A stretch of DNA of 64,000 nucleotides from Flintibacter sp. KGMB00164 (GTDB taxonomy: Bacteria > Bacillota > Clostridia > Oscillospirales > Oscillospiraceae). Each line of letters begins with the position of its first letter. The stretch's first letter is position 1. The notes under the pieces are model-generated. The model was not told the origin of the DNA. It worked only from the letters and a program-made list of their open reading frames with translations, and ran no database searches. Below, piece by piece: positions 15,612-22,091 of the stretch. The translations under genes were made by a program, and so were the position numbers. The stretch is taken from contig NZ_CP044227.1 of assembly GCF_008727735.1 (NCBI RefSeq), positions 1,798,001 through 1,862,000 of the forward strand, given 5' to 3'.

Positions 15612-16930
15612 GGCACGTCACCCCCTTCCTCAAATGGCACCGGTTCACTGTCCGCTAAAGAGGTGAATGTCATCTGCTTGTATTCCGGCTCCCGGCGCAC
15701 CGGCTTGTCCACCACGCTGGTCTTAAAGCGCTGGTGCGCGCCGTCAAAGACCAAGTATACGATACCTCCCGCCTCACCGTCTTTATTCTTGGCAATCTTG
15801 AGACAGCGGCGGCTGCGGGGGTTGTTGGGCTCTTCCTTGTACAGCAGCAACACGCCGTCGGCGTCCTGCTCGATCTGGCCCGACTGACGCAACGAGTGCA
15901 GTCCCGGGGCCTTCTCGTTTTCTCCGCCCTTCTGGGGTCTGGAGAGCTGGGACAGCGCGCACACGGTGATGCCAGTAGTCTGGGCCATCACGTGCAGGTC
16001 CTTGGATATCTGAGTCACCTGTTCCACGTCGCTCCGCCTCCGGTCCTCCGGGGCGATGAGCTGTAAGTAGTCAATGTAGATGATGTCGTACCGCCCCGCC
16101 AGGGCCAGGGCCTGAATATCTACCACAGATAGGCCACCCGCCTGGATGATCTCCAGCTTTCGGCCCACCATGGCGGTACTTCGGCACTCAATCTCCCGCC
16201 AGTCTGACTCCTGAAGGTTGTGTTCCTTGACCCGGCCAAAATCCACCCCGCACACGGCGGTAACCGTCCGGTCAATGATCTTGTCCGGATGGGTCTCCAA
16301 GGAAAAGTAGCCCACCCGCTTGTCTTTGGCCTGGGTCCAGGCAAGTTGCAGGGAAAATGCGGTTTTTCCAGCGCTAGGGTATCCACCCAGCACCACAAAG
16401 TCCCCGTACTCACACCGGAACGTGCCGTCCACCTTGTCCATCCCCCAGGGGACCAGATTGGCGGGACGGCGCTGGCGGTCGTAAAAGTCCAGCAGGCCCT
16501 GCTCCATGCTCACAATCTTCACCCCGGGCCGGTCTCCCAGGATGCGCTGCTGCTGTTCCACCAGCTTTTGGACCTCCTCTAGGGAGATACAGTTTACCGC
16601 GCTGGCGGCCAGGCTCTGGACGCGCAGCAGCTTGGACTTCTCCACCAGGAGGTCCAGATAGACCTCCACGTTGGCGGCGGTGGGGGTCTCGTCCATCAGC
16701 TCGTGGAGAAAGAGGGCGTAGCTACGCCCCACCTTGTCGGCCACGGTGACCGCGTCCACCGGCTTTCCTGCCTGGAACAGCTCCCGACAGGCCCGGAAGA
16801 GGGTCTTGTACTCGCCGGTGTAGTCCTCCTCCCGGCTGCGGTGCATCACGATCCCGGCCACGTGCGGCCCGTCGATGAGCATGGAGCCGATGACGGAGCG
16901 CTGGGCCTCAAAGTATTCGCCTTTGCTCAT
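15608..16930 (-). CDS. Replicative DNA helicase (DnaB family)
   Basis: 440 residues. The N-terminal DnaB domain (EYFEAQRSVIGSMLIDG... ELFQAGKPVDAVTVADKV) is followed by the RecA-like ATPase domain with Walker A LGGYPSAGKTAFSLQ at about 185-195, Walker B-like DIIYIDYLQLI, and the sensor segment ALSQLSRPQKGGENEKAPGLHSLRQSGQIEQDAD. It unwinds DNA at the phage fork. The start overlaps the DnaD-like initiator by 4 bases, which pairs loader/initiator with helicase. No DnaC-type loader is visible, so the DnaD-like protein or host factors may load it. Confidence 0.95.
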   Translation of the reverse strand: MSKGEYFEAQRSVIGSMLIDGPHVAGIVMHRSREEDYTGEYKTLFRACRELFQAGKPVDAVTVADKVGRSYALFLHELMDETPTAANVEVYLDLLVEKSKLLRVQSLAASAVNCISLEEVQKLVEQQQRILGDRPGVKIVSMEQGLLDFYDRQRRPANLVPWGMDKVDGTFRCEYGDFVVLGGYPSAGKTAFSLQLAWTQAKDKRVGYFSLETHPDKIIDRTVTAVCGVDFGRVKEHNLQESDWREIECRSTAMVGRKLEIIQAGGLSVVDIQALALAGRYDIIYIDYLQLIAPEDRRRSDVEQVTQISKDLHVMAQTTGITVCALSQLSRPQKGGENEKAPGLHSLRQSGQIEQDADGVLLLYKEEPNNPRSRRCLKIAKNKDGEAGGIVYLVFDGAHQRFKTSVVDKPVRREPEYKQMTFTSLADSEPVPFEEGGDVP

Positions 16931-17715
16931 AGCAGGTAGGTCCCCTCCTCCTCCACAACCCTCTCCGGGGCGCTGGGCCGCTGGCCTTGGGTGGGCAAGG
17001 GCTTGTCCTCATCTTCCCAGCGGCGGTTGTTGAGCCAAGTGGAGGCATATGGGATCCCAATGCCACGCTGCCACTCCTCGCTTGCCATCTGACGCTTGAG
17101 GGCGCGGGCCATCACCACCAGCAGCGCGTCGTCCGGCTTCAGCTTGTCCCAGGCTTTGATGGCCGCCTGTTTGGACCGGCCGCATGGATACGCAGCCCAG
17201 AAGTCCGCAAACCGCTCCGGCTTCCAGTCCGGAGCCTCTTTCGGGGCATTGGACCGCTTGCCGCGCTTTTTCGCTGGCGTTTCCCCCTTGGGGGGATTAT
17301 AGGGGGGATATTCTACTGTACTATTACTTGTATTATTCTCTCCGCCATTTTTGGCAGGAGGTCCCCCCGATTTTGGCAGGACCCTCCCCCCATTTTTGGC
17401 GGGAGGGGGTACAGCGGATCCAGGGGGGCCACAAATCCAGATTTTCCGGCAAAGGACTTCCTGGCTCTCGGGGTCCCGCTCTACCTCTATATGGATGTGT
17501 CCCCGATCTCTAAGCTGCTTGAGTAGATCCTCCACGGTCCGCTTAGCAATGCCAAGGGTATCGGCCAGCCGGGCGTTCCAGGCCCAGCAGTAGCCCTCAG
17601 CCTGGGCCAAGGCGGACAGTTCTCCATATAGTAGCTTGGCATTGGGCCTCAGGGTATGGTCGTCCCGCACCCGGGCCGGGATCACGGAGTATAAACTCCG
17701 GTATGTCTCCCCCAT
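16927..17715 (-). CDS. DnaD-like / helix-turn-helix phage replication initiator
   Basis: 262 residues. Residues 1-95 form a winged-helix domain of the phage initiator type (YRSLYSVIPARVRDDHTLRPNAKLLYGEL, then LADTLGIAKRTVEDLLKQLRDRGHI). A Pro/Gly/Lys-rich linker (GRVLPKSGGPPAKNGG and similar repeats) follows, then a C-terminal segment FADFWAAYPCGRSKQAAIKAWDKL typical of replisome organiser proteins. It likely binds the prophage origin and loads DnaB, encoded just downstream. The linker repeats PPAKNGG three times. Start has AGGTGA. Confidence 0.85.
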   Translation of the reverse strand: MGETYRSLYSVIPARVRDDHTLRPNAKLLYGELSALAQAEGYCWAWNARLADTLGIAKRTVEDLLKQLRDRGHIHIEVERDPESQEVLCRKIWICGPPGSAVPPPAKNGGRVLPKSGGPPAKNGGENNTSNSTVEYPPYNPPKGETPAKKRGKRSNAPKEAPDWKPERFADFWAAYPCGRSKQAAIKAWDKLKPDDALLVVMARALKRQMASEEWQRGIGIPYASTWLNNRRWEDEDKPLPTQGQRPSAPERVVEEEGTYLL

Positions 17716-17733
17716 CTCAAATCACCTCTTGTG

Positions 17734-17774
17734 TTTCTCACGGTGGTGTGCTATCATACAAGTGTTCTCACGGT
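17734..17774 (-). promoter_or_regulatory. Two CACCGTGAGAA repeats upstream of the DnaD-like gene
   Basis: On the minus strand, CACCGTGAGAA occurs twice here (about 17734-17745 and 17763-17774), 29 bases apart, just upstream of the initiator gene start at 17715. A TATGAT-like -10 box lies between them. The same core covers the parA start. They may be operators or origin iterons. Confidence 0.5.
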
Positions 17775-17789
17775 GGGTTCCGCCCATCG

Positions 17790-17824
17790 GCCCGGGGGTC
17801 GGCAAAGCCCTCGGGCATTTTTTT
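17790..17824 (+). terminator. Terminator oriented against the prophage operon
   Basis: Stem GCCCGGGGG / CCCTCGGGC (one wobble pair), 9-base loop, then A and seven T on the plus strand. No plus-strand gene precedes it. On the minus strand there is no T-run after the hairpin. Confidence 0.7.
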
Positions 17825-17951
17825 ATGCCATGACGGTCGCCCAGTAGGTCAAACCGGCCAGAACGGCCGCCACTAGGGACAGCCCACAAATGAACCATTC
17901 CAGTGCCTCGTACAACACAGGATGCTCCCGTCTCAATCTGTCCCACCACAT
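17823..17951 (-). CDS. 42-residue membrane protein
   Basis: Frame MWWDRLRREHPVLYEALEWF, then ICGLSLVAAVLAGLTYWATV, then MA and stop. One clear membrane helix follows a short basic N-terminus. The ATG overlaps the AbrB-family stop by one base (TGATG) and has GGAGGA within that gene's 3' end, so it is translationally coupled. Holin-like mini-proteins can look like this, but the early-region position makes a regulatory or superinfection role equally possible. Confidence 0.65.
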   Translation of the reverse strand: MWWDRLRREHPVLYEALEWFICGLSLVAAVLAGLTYWATVMA

Positions 17952-18208
17952 CAGCAGTCCTCCAGGATGTCCAGCAGCTGATTCATCTGGTAGATCACCT
18001 CGACCGGAGCTCCCTCCTGGATAGCCTCCTCCCGCAGGCGGCGCACCCGCTCAGACAGCGGCAGCTCCTGCTGCTTACGAAGAAAAATACCATCATCGGT
18101 CCCGACGATTTCCATAGGGGTACCTGGGCCCATTTCCAGCTGCGTCCGCATCTCTTTGGGTATTACTACTCTACCCAAATTGTCCATACGGCGAACAATG
18201 GCTGTCAT
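17951..18208 (-). CDS. AbrB/MazE/SpoVT-type transcription regulator
   Basis: 85 residues. The swapped-hairpin AbrB domain covers residues 1-48 (IVRRMDNLGRVVIPKEMRTQL, EIVGTDDGIFLRKQ), very close to the Clostridia AbrB consensus. A helical C-terminal part (LSERVRRLREEAIQEG) probably mediates multimer formation. GGAGG precedes the ATG by 7 bases. In the prophage it likely controls early genes as a transition-state style repressor. No MazF-like toxin is adjacent, so it is not an antitoxin by context. Confidence 0.9.
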   Translation of the reverse strand: MTAIVRRMDNLGRVVIPKEMRTQLEMGPGTPMEIVGTDDGIFLRKQQELPLSERVRRLREEAIQEGAPVEVIYQMNQLLDILEDC

Positions 18209-18229
18209 AAGTAATCCTCCTGTTCTGTG

Positions 18230-18252
18230 CCCCGCATCCGCGGGGTCTTTTT
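18230..18252 (+). terminator. Second terminator oriented against the prophage operon
   Basis: Perfect 6-base stem CCCCGC / GCGGGG, loop ATCC, followed by TCTTTTT on the plus strand. It lies between two minus-strand genes and follows no plus-strand gene. Confidence 0.55.
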
Positions 18253-18272
18253 CTTACGTATACATATCCGGC

Positions 18273-18617
18273 TCACCAGATCCCGGCCCGGATCATCAGC
18301 TGGGTAGCCACCTCGATAACCCGCTTGCGGCCCTCGGCCTTTTCCTCCTCGGTGAAGGGCACCTCCCGGTGCAGTTCTTTCCCGACCGCGATTCCTATCT
18401 TTGGGCCCATATCCCCGAGCACAGACTTATCCACGTCCATCTTTTTGTCCCCAATGACCAACCAGTGACGCCCTACCCATTGTCGGACCTCTCTTTTACA
18501 CGGCTTTCCGTTGTAGGTACACATTTTGGTTTTCACGGTAATCTCCAGGGGTTCTCCTTCCATCTCCTGTCGGTAGCACTGCATGTACTGATGCTCAAAG
18601 TACTCAATCCTAAGCAT
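18273..18617 (-). CDS. Hypothetical prophage protein
   Basis: 114 residues (MLRIEYFEHQYMQCYRQEME...) with a GGAGGTGA site before the ATG. It seems to be a small alpha/beta protein with strands in the middle (RQWVGRHWLVIGDKKMDVD) and a C-terminal helix (KRVIEVATQLMIRAG). Three cysteines (QCYR, MCTYNGKPCKRE) could coordinate metal, but no standard motif is formed. Likely an early gene, since it lies between regulators. Confidence 0.6.
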   Translation of the reverse strand: MLRIEYFEHQYMQCYRQEMEGEPLEITVKTKMCTYNGKPCKREVRQWVGRHWLVIGDKKMDVDKSVLGDMGPKIGIAVGKELHREVPFTEEEKAEGRKRVIEVATQLMIRAGIW

Positions 18618-18664
18618 GACGTCACCTCCTCTCTGAACCTATTAGCTGCGGCTCGTCCGATATG

Positions 18665-19114
18665 TCAGTCCCCGTGCTCACAGAAGCGCAGCTCCATGCC
18701 GCACTGGATCAGCTCCTTCAGGTCTTCTACGATGGCGTCATACTCTGCCCGCTCTTCCTCGTCAATCTGGCCATCTTCAGCGATCTCCAGCAGGCGCTCC
18801 ACCGAGTGGTTCTTGGAAAAGCGGGTAAGTCGATTGCACAGCCGCACCACAGACTCCATCAGAGTACGGGGCTGGATCACGGGGATAATGCTGGATGCCA
18901 GCTCGTCATGCAGGTTGACGTGCTGCACCGCCAACCGCTGGGCGTCGTAGCAGATCACCATCCGTGAGACTACATGATTGGGCGGGATGCGCTGGCCGGT
19001 TTCATAGGCACGTACACTCTCCACGCTGATACCCAGCTGTTCGGCGGCCGCTTCCTGGGTGATACCGGCATTCCGTCGAGCTATTTTATAGATATTCCGG
19101 TATTCCTTCGGCAT
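18665..19114 (-). CDS. XRE-family regulator
   Basis: 149 residues. The N-terminal helix-turn-helix is clear: IYKIARRNAGITQEAAAEQLGISVESVRAYETGQRIPP-type pattern at residues 8-45 (GITQEAAAEQLGISVESVRA). The C-terminal part is acidic and helical (EIAEDGQIDEEERAEYDAIV), probably a multimer or partner domain. It is encoded just after a smaller Cro-like protein on the same strand. This two-gene layout is common in Firmicutes prophage early regions, and one or both may bind the operators near 19,400. Confidence 0.85.
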   Translation of the reverse strand: MPKEYRNIYKIARRNAGITQEAAAEQLGISVESVRAYETGQRIPPNHVVSRMVICYDAQRLAVQHVNLHDELASSIIPVIQPRTLMESVVRLCNRLTRFSKNHSVERLLEIAEDGQIDEEERAEYDAIVEDLKELIQCGMELRFCEHGD

Positions 19115-19144
19115 GGGAACTCCCTCCTTTTTGGGGTAGAATTA

Positions 19145-19351
19145 TTAAGCAGAGGTGCGGCCAGGGGGCTCCCGGCCATACAGCGCGTCGATGGAGCAGC
19201 CGAAGAGGTCGGCCAGCAAGGGAAGCTTGGCTGCTCTGGGTAAGATACGGCCACTTTCCCACGCCGAAACCGTGGTGGAGTCCACACCCATCTTTTCCGC
19301 CAGCTCTTTGCTGGAAAGCCCCAGCTTCTCGCGGTACTCTTTGATCTTCAT
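19145..19351 (-). CDS. Cro-like XRE regulator
   Basis: 68 residues, nearly all helix-turn-helix: EYREKLGLSSKELAEKMG, DSTTVSAWESGRILP. It ends with the usual IDALYGREPP. Being the first gene leftward from the switch region, it corresponds to Cro in lambdoid phages. A promoter on the minus strand (TTGAAT-N17-CATAGT, 19403-19431) leads into it, and GGAGGCGGACGG precedes the ATG. It probably represses the opposing lysogenic promoter. Confidence 0.85.
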   Translation of the reverse strand: MKIKEYREKLGLSSKELAEKMGVDSTTVSAWESGRILPRAAKLPLLADLFGCSIDALYGREPPGRTSA

Positions 19352-19378
19352 CCGTCCGCCTCCTCTCTATGGCATTTC

Positions 19379-19431
19379 TTGATTTTAAATCATGGCTGTG
19401 ATACTATGAATTCACTCACAGTCATATTCAA
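19379..19431. promoter_or_regulatory. Overlapping opposed promoters with CTGTGA/TCACAG operator
   Basis: Plus strand: -35 TTGATT (19379-19384), 17-base spacer, -10 TACTAT (19402-19407), reading into the DUF2513 gene. Minus strand: -35 TTGAAT (19431-19426), 17-base spacer, -10 CATAGT (19408-19403), reading into the Cro-like gene. The two -10 boxes overlap, so RNA polymerase cannot occupy both. An inverted repeat CTGTGA-N14-TCACAG spans 19396-19421. Confidence 0.65.
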
Positions 19432-19475
19432 TTTTAGTTTCAAATAACTCCCCACTTTTGAAAGGTGGTTATCGT

Positions 19476-19862
19476 ATGAAACTGAACCCGGATTGTGTCC
19501 GATCGGTGCTTTTAGAGATTGAAAAATTAGGTTTTAATGAACATGCAACGATTTCTTCTCTCCATACCGCTTTACCGGATTACTCTGAGGAAGATCTGGA
19601 ATATACCTGTTTTATTCTTAGTGACGGTGGTTTTTTAAACATTGAGAGCATTGATCTTCCAGGGCAGTTTCTTCCAGCTGTAAAAGCGGTCTACTCCATG
19701 ACATACAAGGGACATGAATTTCTTGAGAAAGTTCGTGCAAATAAAATTTGGTCAGCAATAAAAACGATTGGCGAAAAGCTTGGTGTTCAGACTTTGGATG
19801 GATACAGTATGATCGGGGCGAACATTCTCACGGAAATCATCAAAAACCATTTCGGTTTCTGA
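19476..19862 (+). CDS. DUF2513 domain protein
   Basis: 128 residues from ATG 19476, with AAAGGTGG upstream. The opening MKLNPDCVRSVLLEIEKLGF and the later VYSMTYKGHEFLEKVRANKIW match DUF2513, a winged-helix-like family found in prophages and genomic islands. It is AT-richer than the surrounding prophage. It is transcribed from the plus-strand promoter at 19379-19407. Its 3' end overlaps a small minus-strand gene by 23 bases. Likely DNA-binding, exact role unknown. Confidence 0.85.
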   Translation: MKLNPDCVRSVLLEIEKLGFNEHATISSLHTALPDYSEEDLEYTCFILSDGGFLNIESIDLPGQFLPAVKAVYSMTYKGHEFLEKVRANKIWSAIKTIGEKLGVQTLDGYSMIGANILTEIIKNHFGF

Positions 19863-20046
19863 ATCGAAACAAGCCTTGTTTTCTATGTCCGGCAACTCCT
19901 TTGTAGGCCTGATCCAGCTCCTCATCGGTAGGAGGTGGAAGCTTCCGCTTTTTCCAGCACCAAATCAGCATGAGGACTTCTCTCCGCGTAACCCACCACC
20001 CCATCCCGCACACCAGCGTGGTGAGCCCAAAGAATACGGTGAGCAC
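19840..20046 (-). CDS. Small membrane-anchored basic protein
   Basis: 68 residues from GTG 20046, preceded by GGGGGAG. It has one N-terminal hydrophobic segment (MLTVFFGLTTLVCGMGWWVT) and a basic cytoplasmic tail (WCWKKRKLPPPTDEELDQAY). A strong promoter (TTGACA-N17-TATGAT on the minus strand, 20094-20122) sits 50 bases upstream. The convergent overlap with the DUF2513 gene suggests mutual interference of the two transcripts. Function unknown; superinfection exclusion or regulation of lysogeny are possibilities. Confidence 0.6.
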   Translation of the reverse strand: MLTVFFGLTTLVCGMGWWVTRREVLMLIWCWKKRKLPPPTDEELDQAYKGVAGHRKQGLFRFRNRNGF

Positions 20047-20068
20047 CCTTTCTCCCCCCTCTTGTTTG

Positions 20069-20159
20069 ACTTTAAATCACTTGCTGTGAGTAAATCATAA
20101 ATCCGAAATTTCGTATTGTCAATGCAATTTATATATTATTTCGTATTTTATACGAAATA
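20069..20159. promoter_or_regulatory. Lysogeny promoter region with ATACGAAAT operators
   Basis: Minus-strand promoter TTGACA (20122-20117), 17-base spacer, TATGAT (20099-20094). The spacer contains the palindrome CGAAATTTCG (20104-20113). Upstream is a perfect inverted repeat TATTTCGTAT-TTT-ATACGAAATA (20137-20159). A CTGTGAGTAAATC half-site like that at 19,400 lies near the transcription start (20083-20095). The region is very AT-rich and also precedes the plus-strand repressor gene. Confidence 0.65.
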
Positions 20160-20190
20160 TCGAATTCTTTTTATATAGGAGTGATGTCGC

Positions 20191-20526
20191 TTGGATGCCT
20201 CCACTTTTGTACAAAATGTAAAATACCTATGTTTAAAAAAGGGCATTAAACCAACCAACGCCTGTAAAGATGCTGGAGTTGGGGGAAGCTTTTTGAGTGA
20301 CATCTTGAACCGTGGCAGTACCCCATCAGTTGCCAAAGTACAGATGTTGGCCAACTATCTGGGTGTAACCACCAGCGAACTTTTGGGAGAAACAAAAAAG
20401 CCCACCGTCCAAGACGATGGGCTTACAGAAGCCGAGCAGGCACTTATGGATTTGTTTCGTCAGCTGACGCCGGATCAGCAGGACATGGTGATCCGCATGG
20501 TGCAGGCGGCTGCTGACAAGCAATAA
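20191..20526 (+). CDS. XRE-family (CI-like) prophage repressor
   Basis: 111 residues starting at TTG 20191, with AGGAG 9 bases upstream. The helix-turn-helix is at residues ~5-60 (VKYLCLKKGIKPTNACKDAG, GGSFLSDILNRGSTPSVAKV, MLANYLGVTTSELLGE). A C-terminal helix (LTEAEQALMDLFRQLTPDQQ) serves as the multimer part; there is no LexA-type peptidase domain, so induction must work in another way. It faces the operator region 20069-20159 and is the best candidate for the lysogeny repressor. Confidence 0.88.
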   Translation: MDASTFVQNVKYLCLKKGIKPTNACKDAGVGGSFLSDILNRGSTPSVAKVQMLANYLGVTTSELLGETKKPTVQDDGLTEAEQALMDLFRQLTPDQQDMVIRMVQAAADKQ

Positions 20527-20611
20527 TAGCCTGGGCGGCTATGACAAGCAGCGCAGCAGGATCTTTGCTGCCGCGGATGATAGATAACAGTCTCTCTTCC
20601 CTGCTGGTCAT
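20444..20611 (-). CDS. Small helical protein antisense to repressor end
   Basis: 55 residues (MTSREERLLSIIRGSKDPAA...), with AGGGGGCGG before the ATG. The motif SIIRGSKDPAALLVIAAQAII resembles many small Firmicutes prophage proteins of unknown function. Its last 28 codons overlap the 3' end of the CI-like gene on the other strand. Coding in this orientation therefore rests on the ribosome site and the recognisable motif. Confidence 0.55.
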   Translation of the reverse strand: MTSREERLLSIIRGSKDPAALLVIAAQAIIACQQPPAPCGSPCPADPASADETNP

Positions 20612-20733
20612 ATTGCCGCCCCCTTTTATGTTGTCGTATTGCAATTATAGAACATATGTACTATAATTTCAATAGAGCACTACTAATTTTAATGTCTCTG
20701 GCACTACAAAACAGAAAAATGGGGGAAAATGGT

Positions 20734-22059
20734 ATGGAAATTGTCTTTCTTGTCATCGCTATCGTGTTTCTTGTGCTCTGGCAGTTGGAAAAGAGAAAGA
20801 GTACCACAGTAAAAAATCTGGAAGTAGAGCGAGCTGCGGCCCGCTCCTACGTCGAAGATAGAAAAGCCGAAGGTGACGCCTTACTGGAAGAAAAACGCCG
20901 TGAGGCCCTCGACTATTACTGGAAAAAAACCAAGAGTGCAGATGAGAAAGTAAAATCCGCAGAGGCCAAGGTGGAGAAGCTTGAGCAGGAAAAGGCCTCG
21001 CTGAACGAGGAACTTGGAACGCTCTATAATGAGGTTCTCTGTTCCATGACTTCGATCGATGCCTACTCCGACCTGAAGTCGGACGAGGTGAAGAACCAGT
21101 TAGCCTTGTTGAAAACCAGGGAGGACGAAGCCGTCAAGTCGGGAGCGGCCTTGGAAGTCTCTAACGAGAGCACCTCCAAAAAAGTTGTCGAGAGTCAGAA
21201 GAAGCAGATTCTCCGGTGCTTCAATGCGGAAAGCGCTTCTCTCATTGGTGGTGTCACTGTTAACAACGTAGACTCGGTGCGCACTAAACTCCAGCGCTCC
21301 TACGATGCACTTAATAAGATCTTTGCCGTGGACGGGGTAAAAATTTCCGAGGACTTTCTCGCTATGAAGTTCGAAGAAATGAGTCTTGTTTACGCTTATA
21401 TGGTCAAAGTTGAAGAAGAAAAGGAGCAGAAAAAGGCAATTCGTGAGCAGATGGTGGAAGAGGAAAAGGTCCGCCGTGAGATTGAGCGTGAAAAGCAGAA
21501 AATTGAGAAGGAAGAAAACCAGTTCAACAACGAAGTCAAGAAGCTGATGGGCTATATGCAGAAGGCAAAGGACGACGTTGAAAAACAGCTTTATATCGAT
21601 AAGATCCAGGAGTTGGAGGACAAACTCAAGGCCCTTGCCAGTGACAAGGAAAATGTCCTGCAGCGTGAGCAGAATACCCGGGCCGGATTTGTTTATATTA
21701 TCTCTAACATCGGCTCCTTTGGGGAAAGCGTGTATAAGATCGGCATGACCCGGCGGCTGGATCCTATGGACCGGATCAATGAGTTGAGCAGCGCCTCTGT
21801 CCCCTTTCCCTTTGATGTCCATGCAATGATCTTCTCTGAGGATGCTCCCGCACTGGAAACCCTCCTGCACCATCACTTCCAGGAGAACCAGGTCAATAAG
21901 GTTAATGCCAGAAAAGAATTCTTCCGTGTTGATCTGGATGAAATCAAGAAGCTCGTCCTTGAAAATCACAATGCCACGGTGAAATTTGTAGATATCCCGG
22001 ATGCACTTGAGTATCGTGAGACGTTGAAGATGGAAGAGGCAGCAAAAACTGCTCTATAA
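20734..22059 (+). CDS. SNIPE-like membrane nuclease (DUF4041 + GIY-YIG)
   Basis: 441 residues from ATG 20734, with GGGGGA 8 bases before it. Residues 2-17 are a membrane helix (EIVFLVIAIVFLVLW). A long charged coiled coil follows (to about 110), then a DUF4041 region with CFNAESASLIGGVTVNNVDS and YDALNKIFAVDGVKISEDFL, a second coiled coil, and a C-terminal GIY-YIG/T5orf172-type nuclease domain (AGFVYIISN..., VYKIGMTRRLDPMDRINEL, with catalytic-type Arg and Glu). This order is that of SNIPE, an inner-membrane nuclease reported to cut phage DNA as it enters. In a prophage it would protect the lysogen from other phages. Confidence 0.85.
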   Translation: MEIVFLVIAIVFLVLWQLEKRKSTTVKNLEVERAAARSYVEDRKAEGDALLEEKRREALDYYWKKTKSADEKVKSAEAKVEKLEQEKASLNEELGTLYNEVLCSMTSIDAYSDLKSDEVKNQLALLKTREDEAVKSGAALEVSNESTSKKVVESQKKQILRCFNAESASLIGGVTVNNVDSVRTKLQRSYDALNKIFAVDGVKISEDFLAMKFEEMSLVYAYMVKVEEEKEQKKAIREQMVEEEKVRREIEREKQKIEKEENQFNNEVKKLMGYMQKAKDDVEKQLYIDKIQELEDKLKALASDKENVLQREQNTRAGFVYIISNIGSFGESVYKIGMTRRLDPMDRINELSSASVPFPFDVHAMIFSEDAPALETLLHHHFQENQVNKVNARKEFFRVDLDEIKKLVLENHNATVKFVDIPDALEYRETLKMEEAAKTAL

Positions 22060-22091
22060 AATAAACAGAAATGAAAGAAATGAGATAAATA

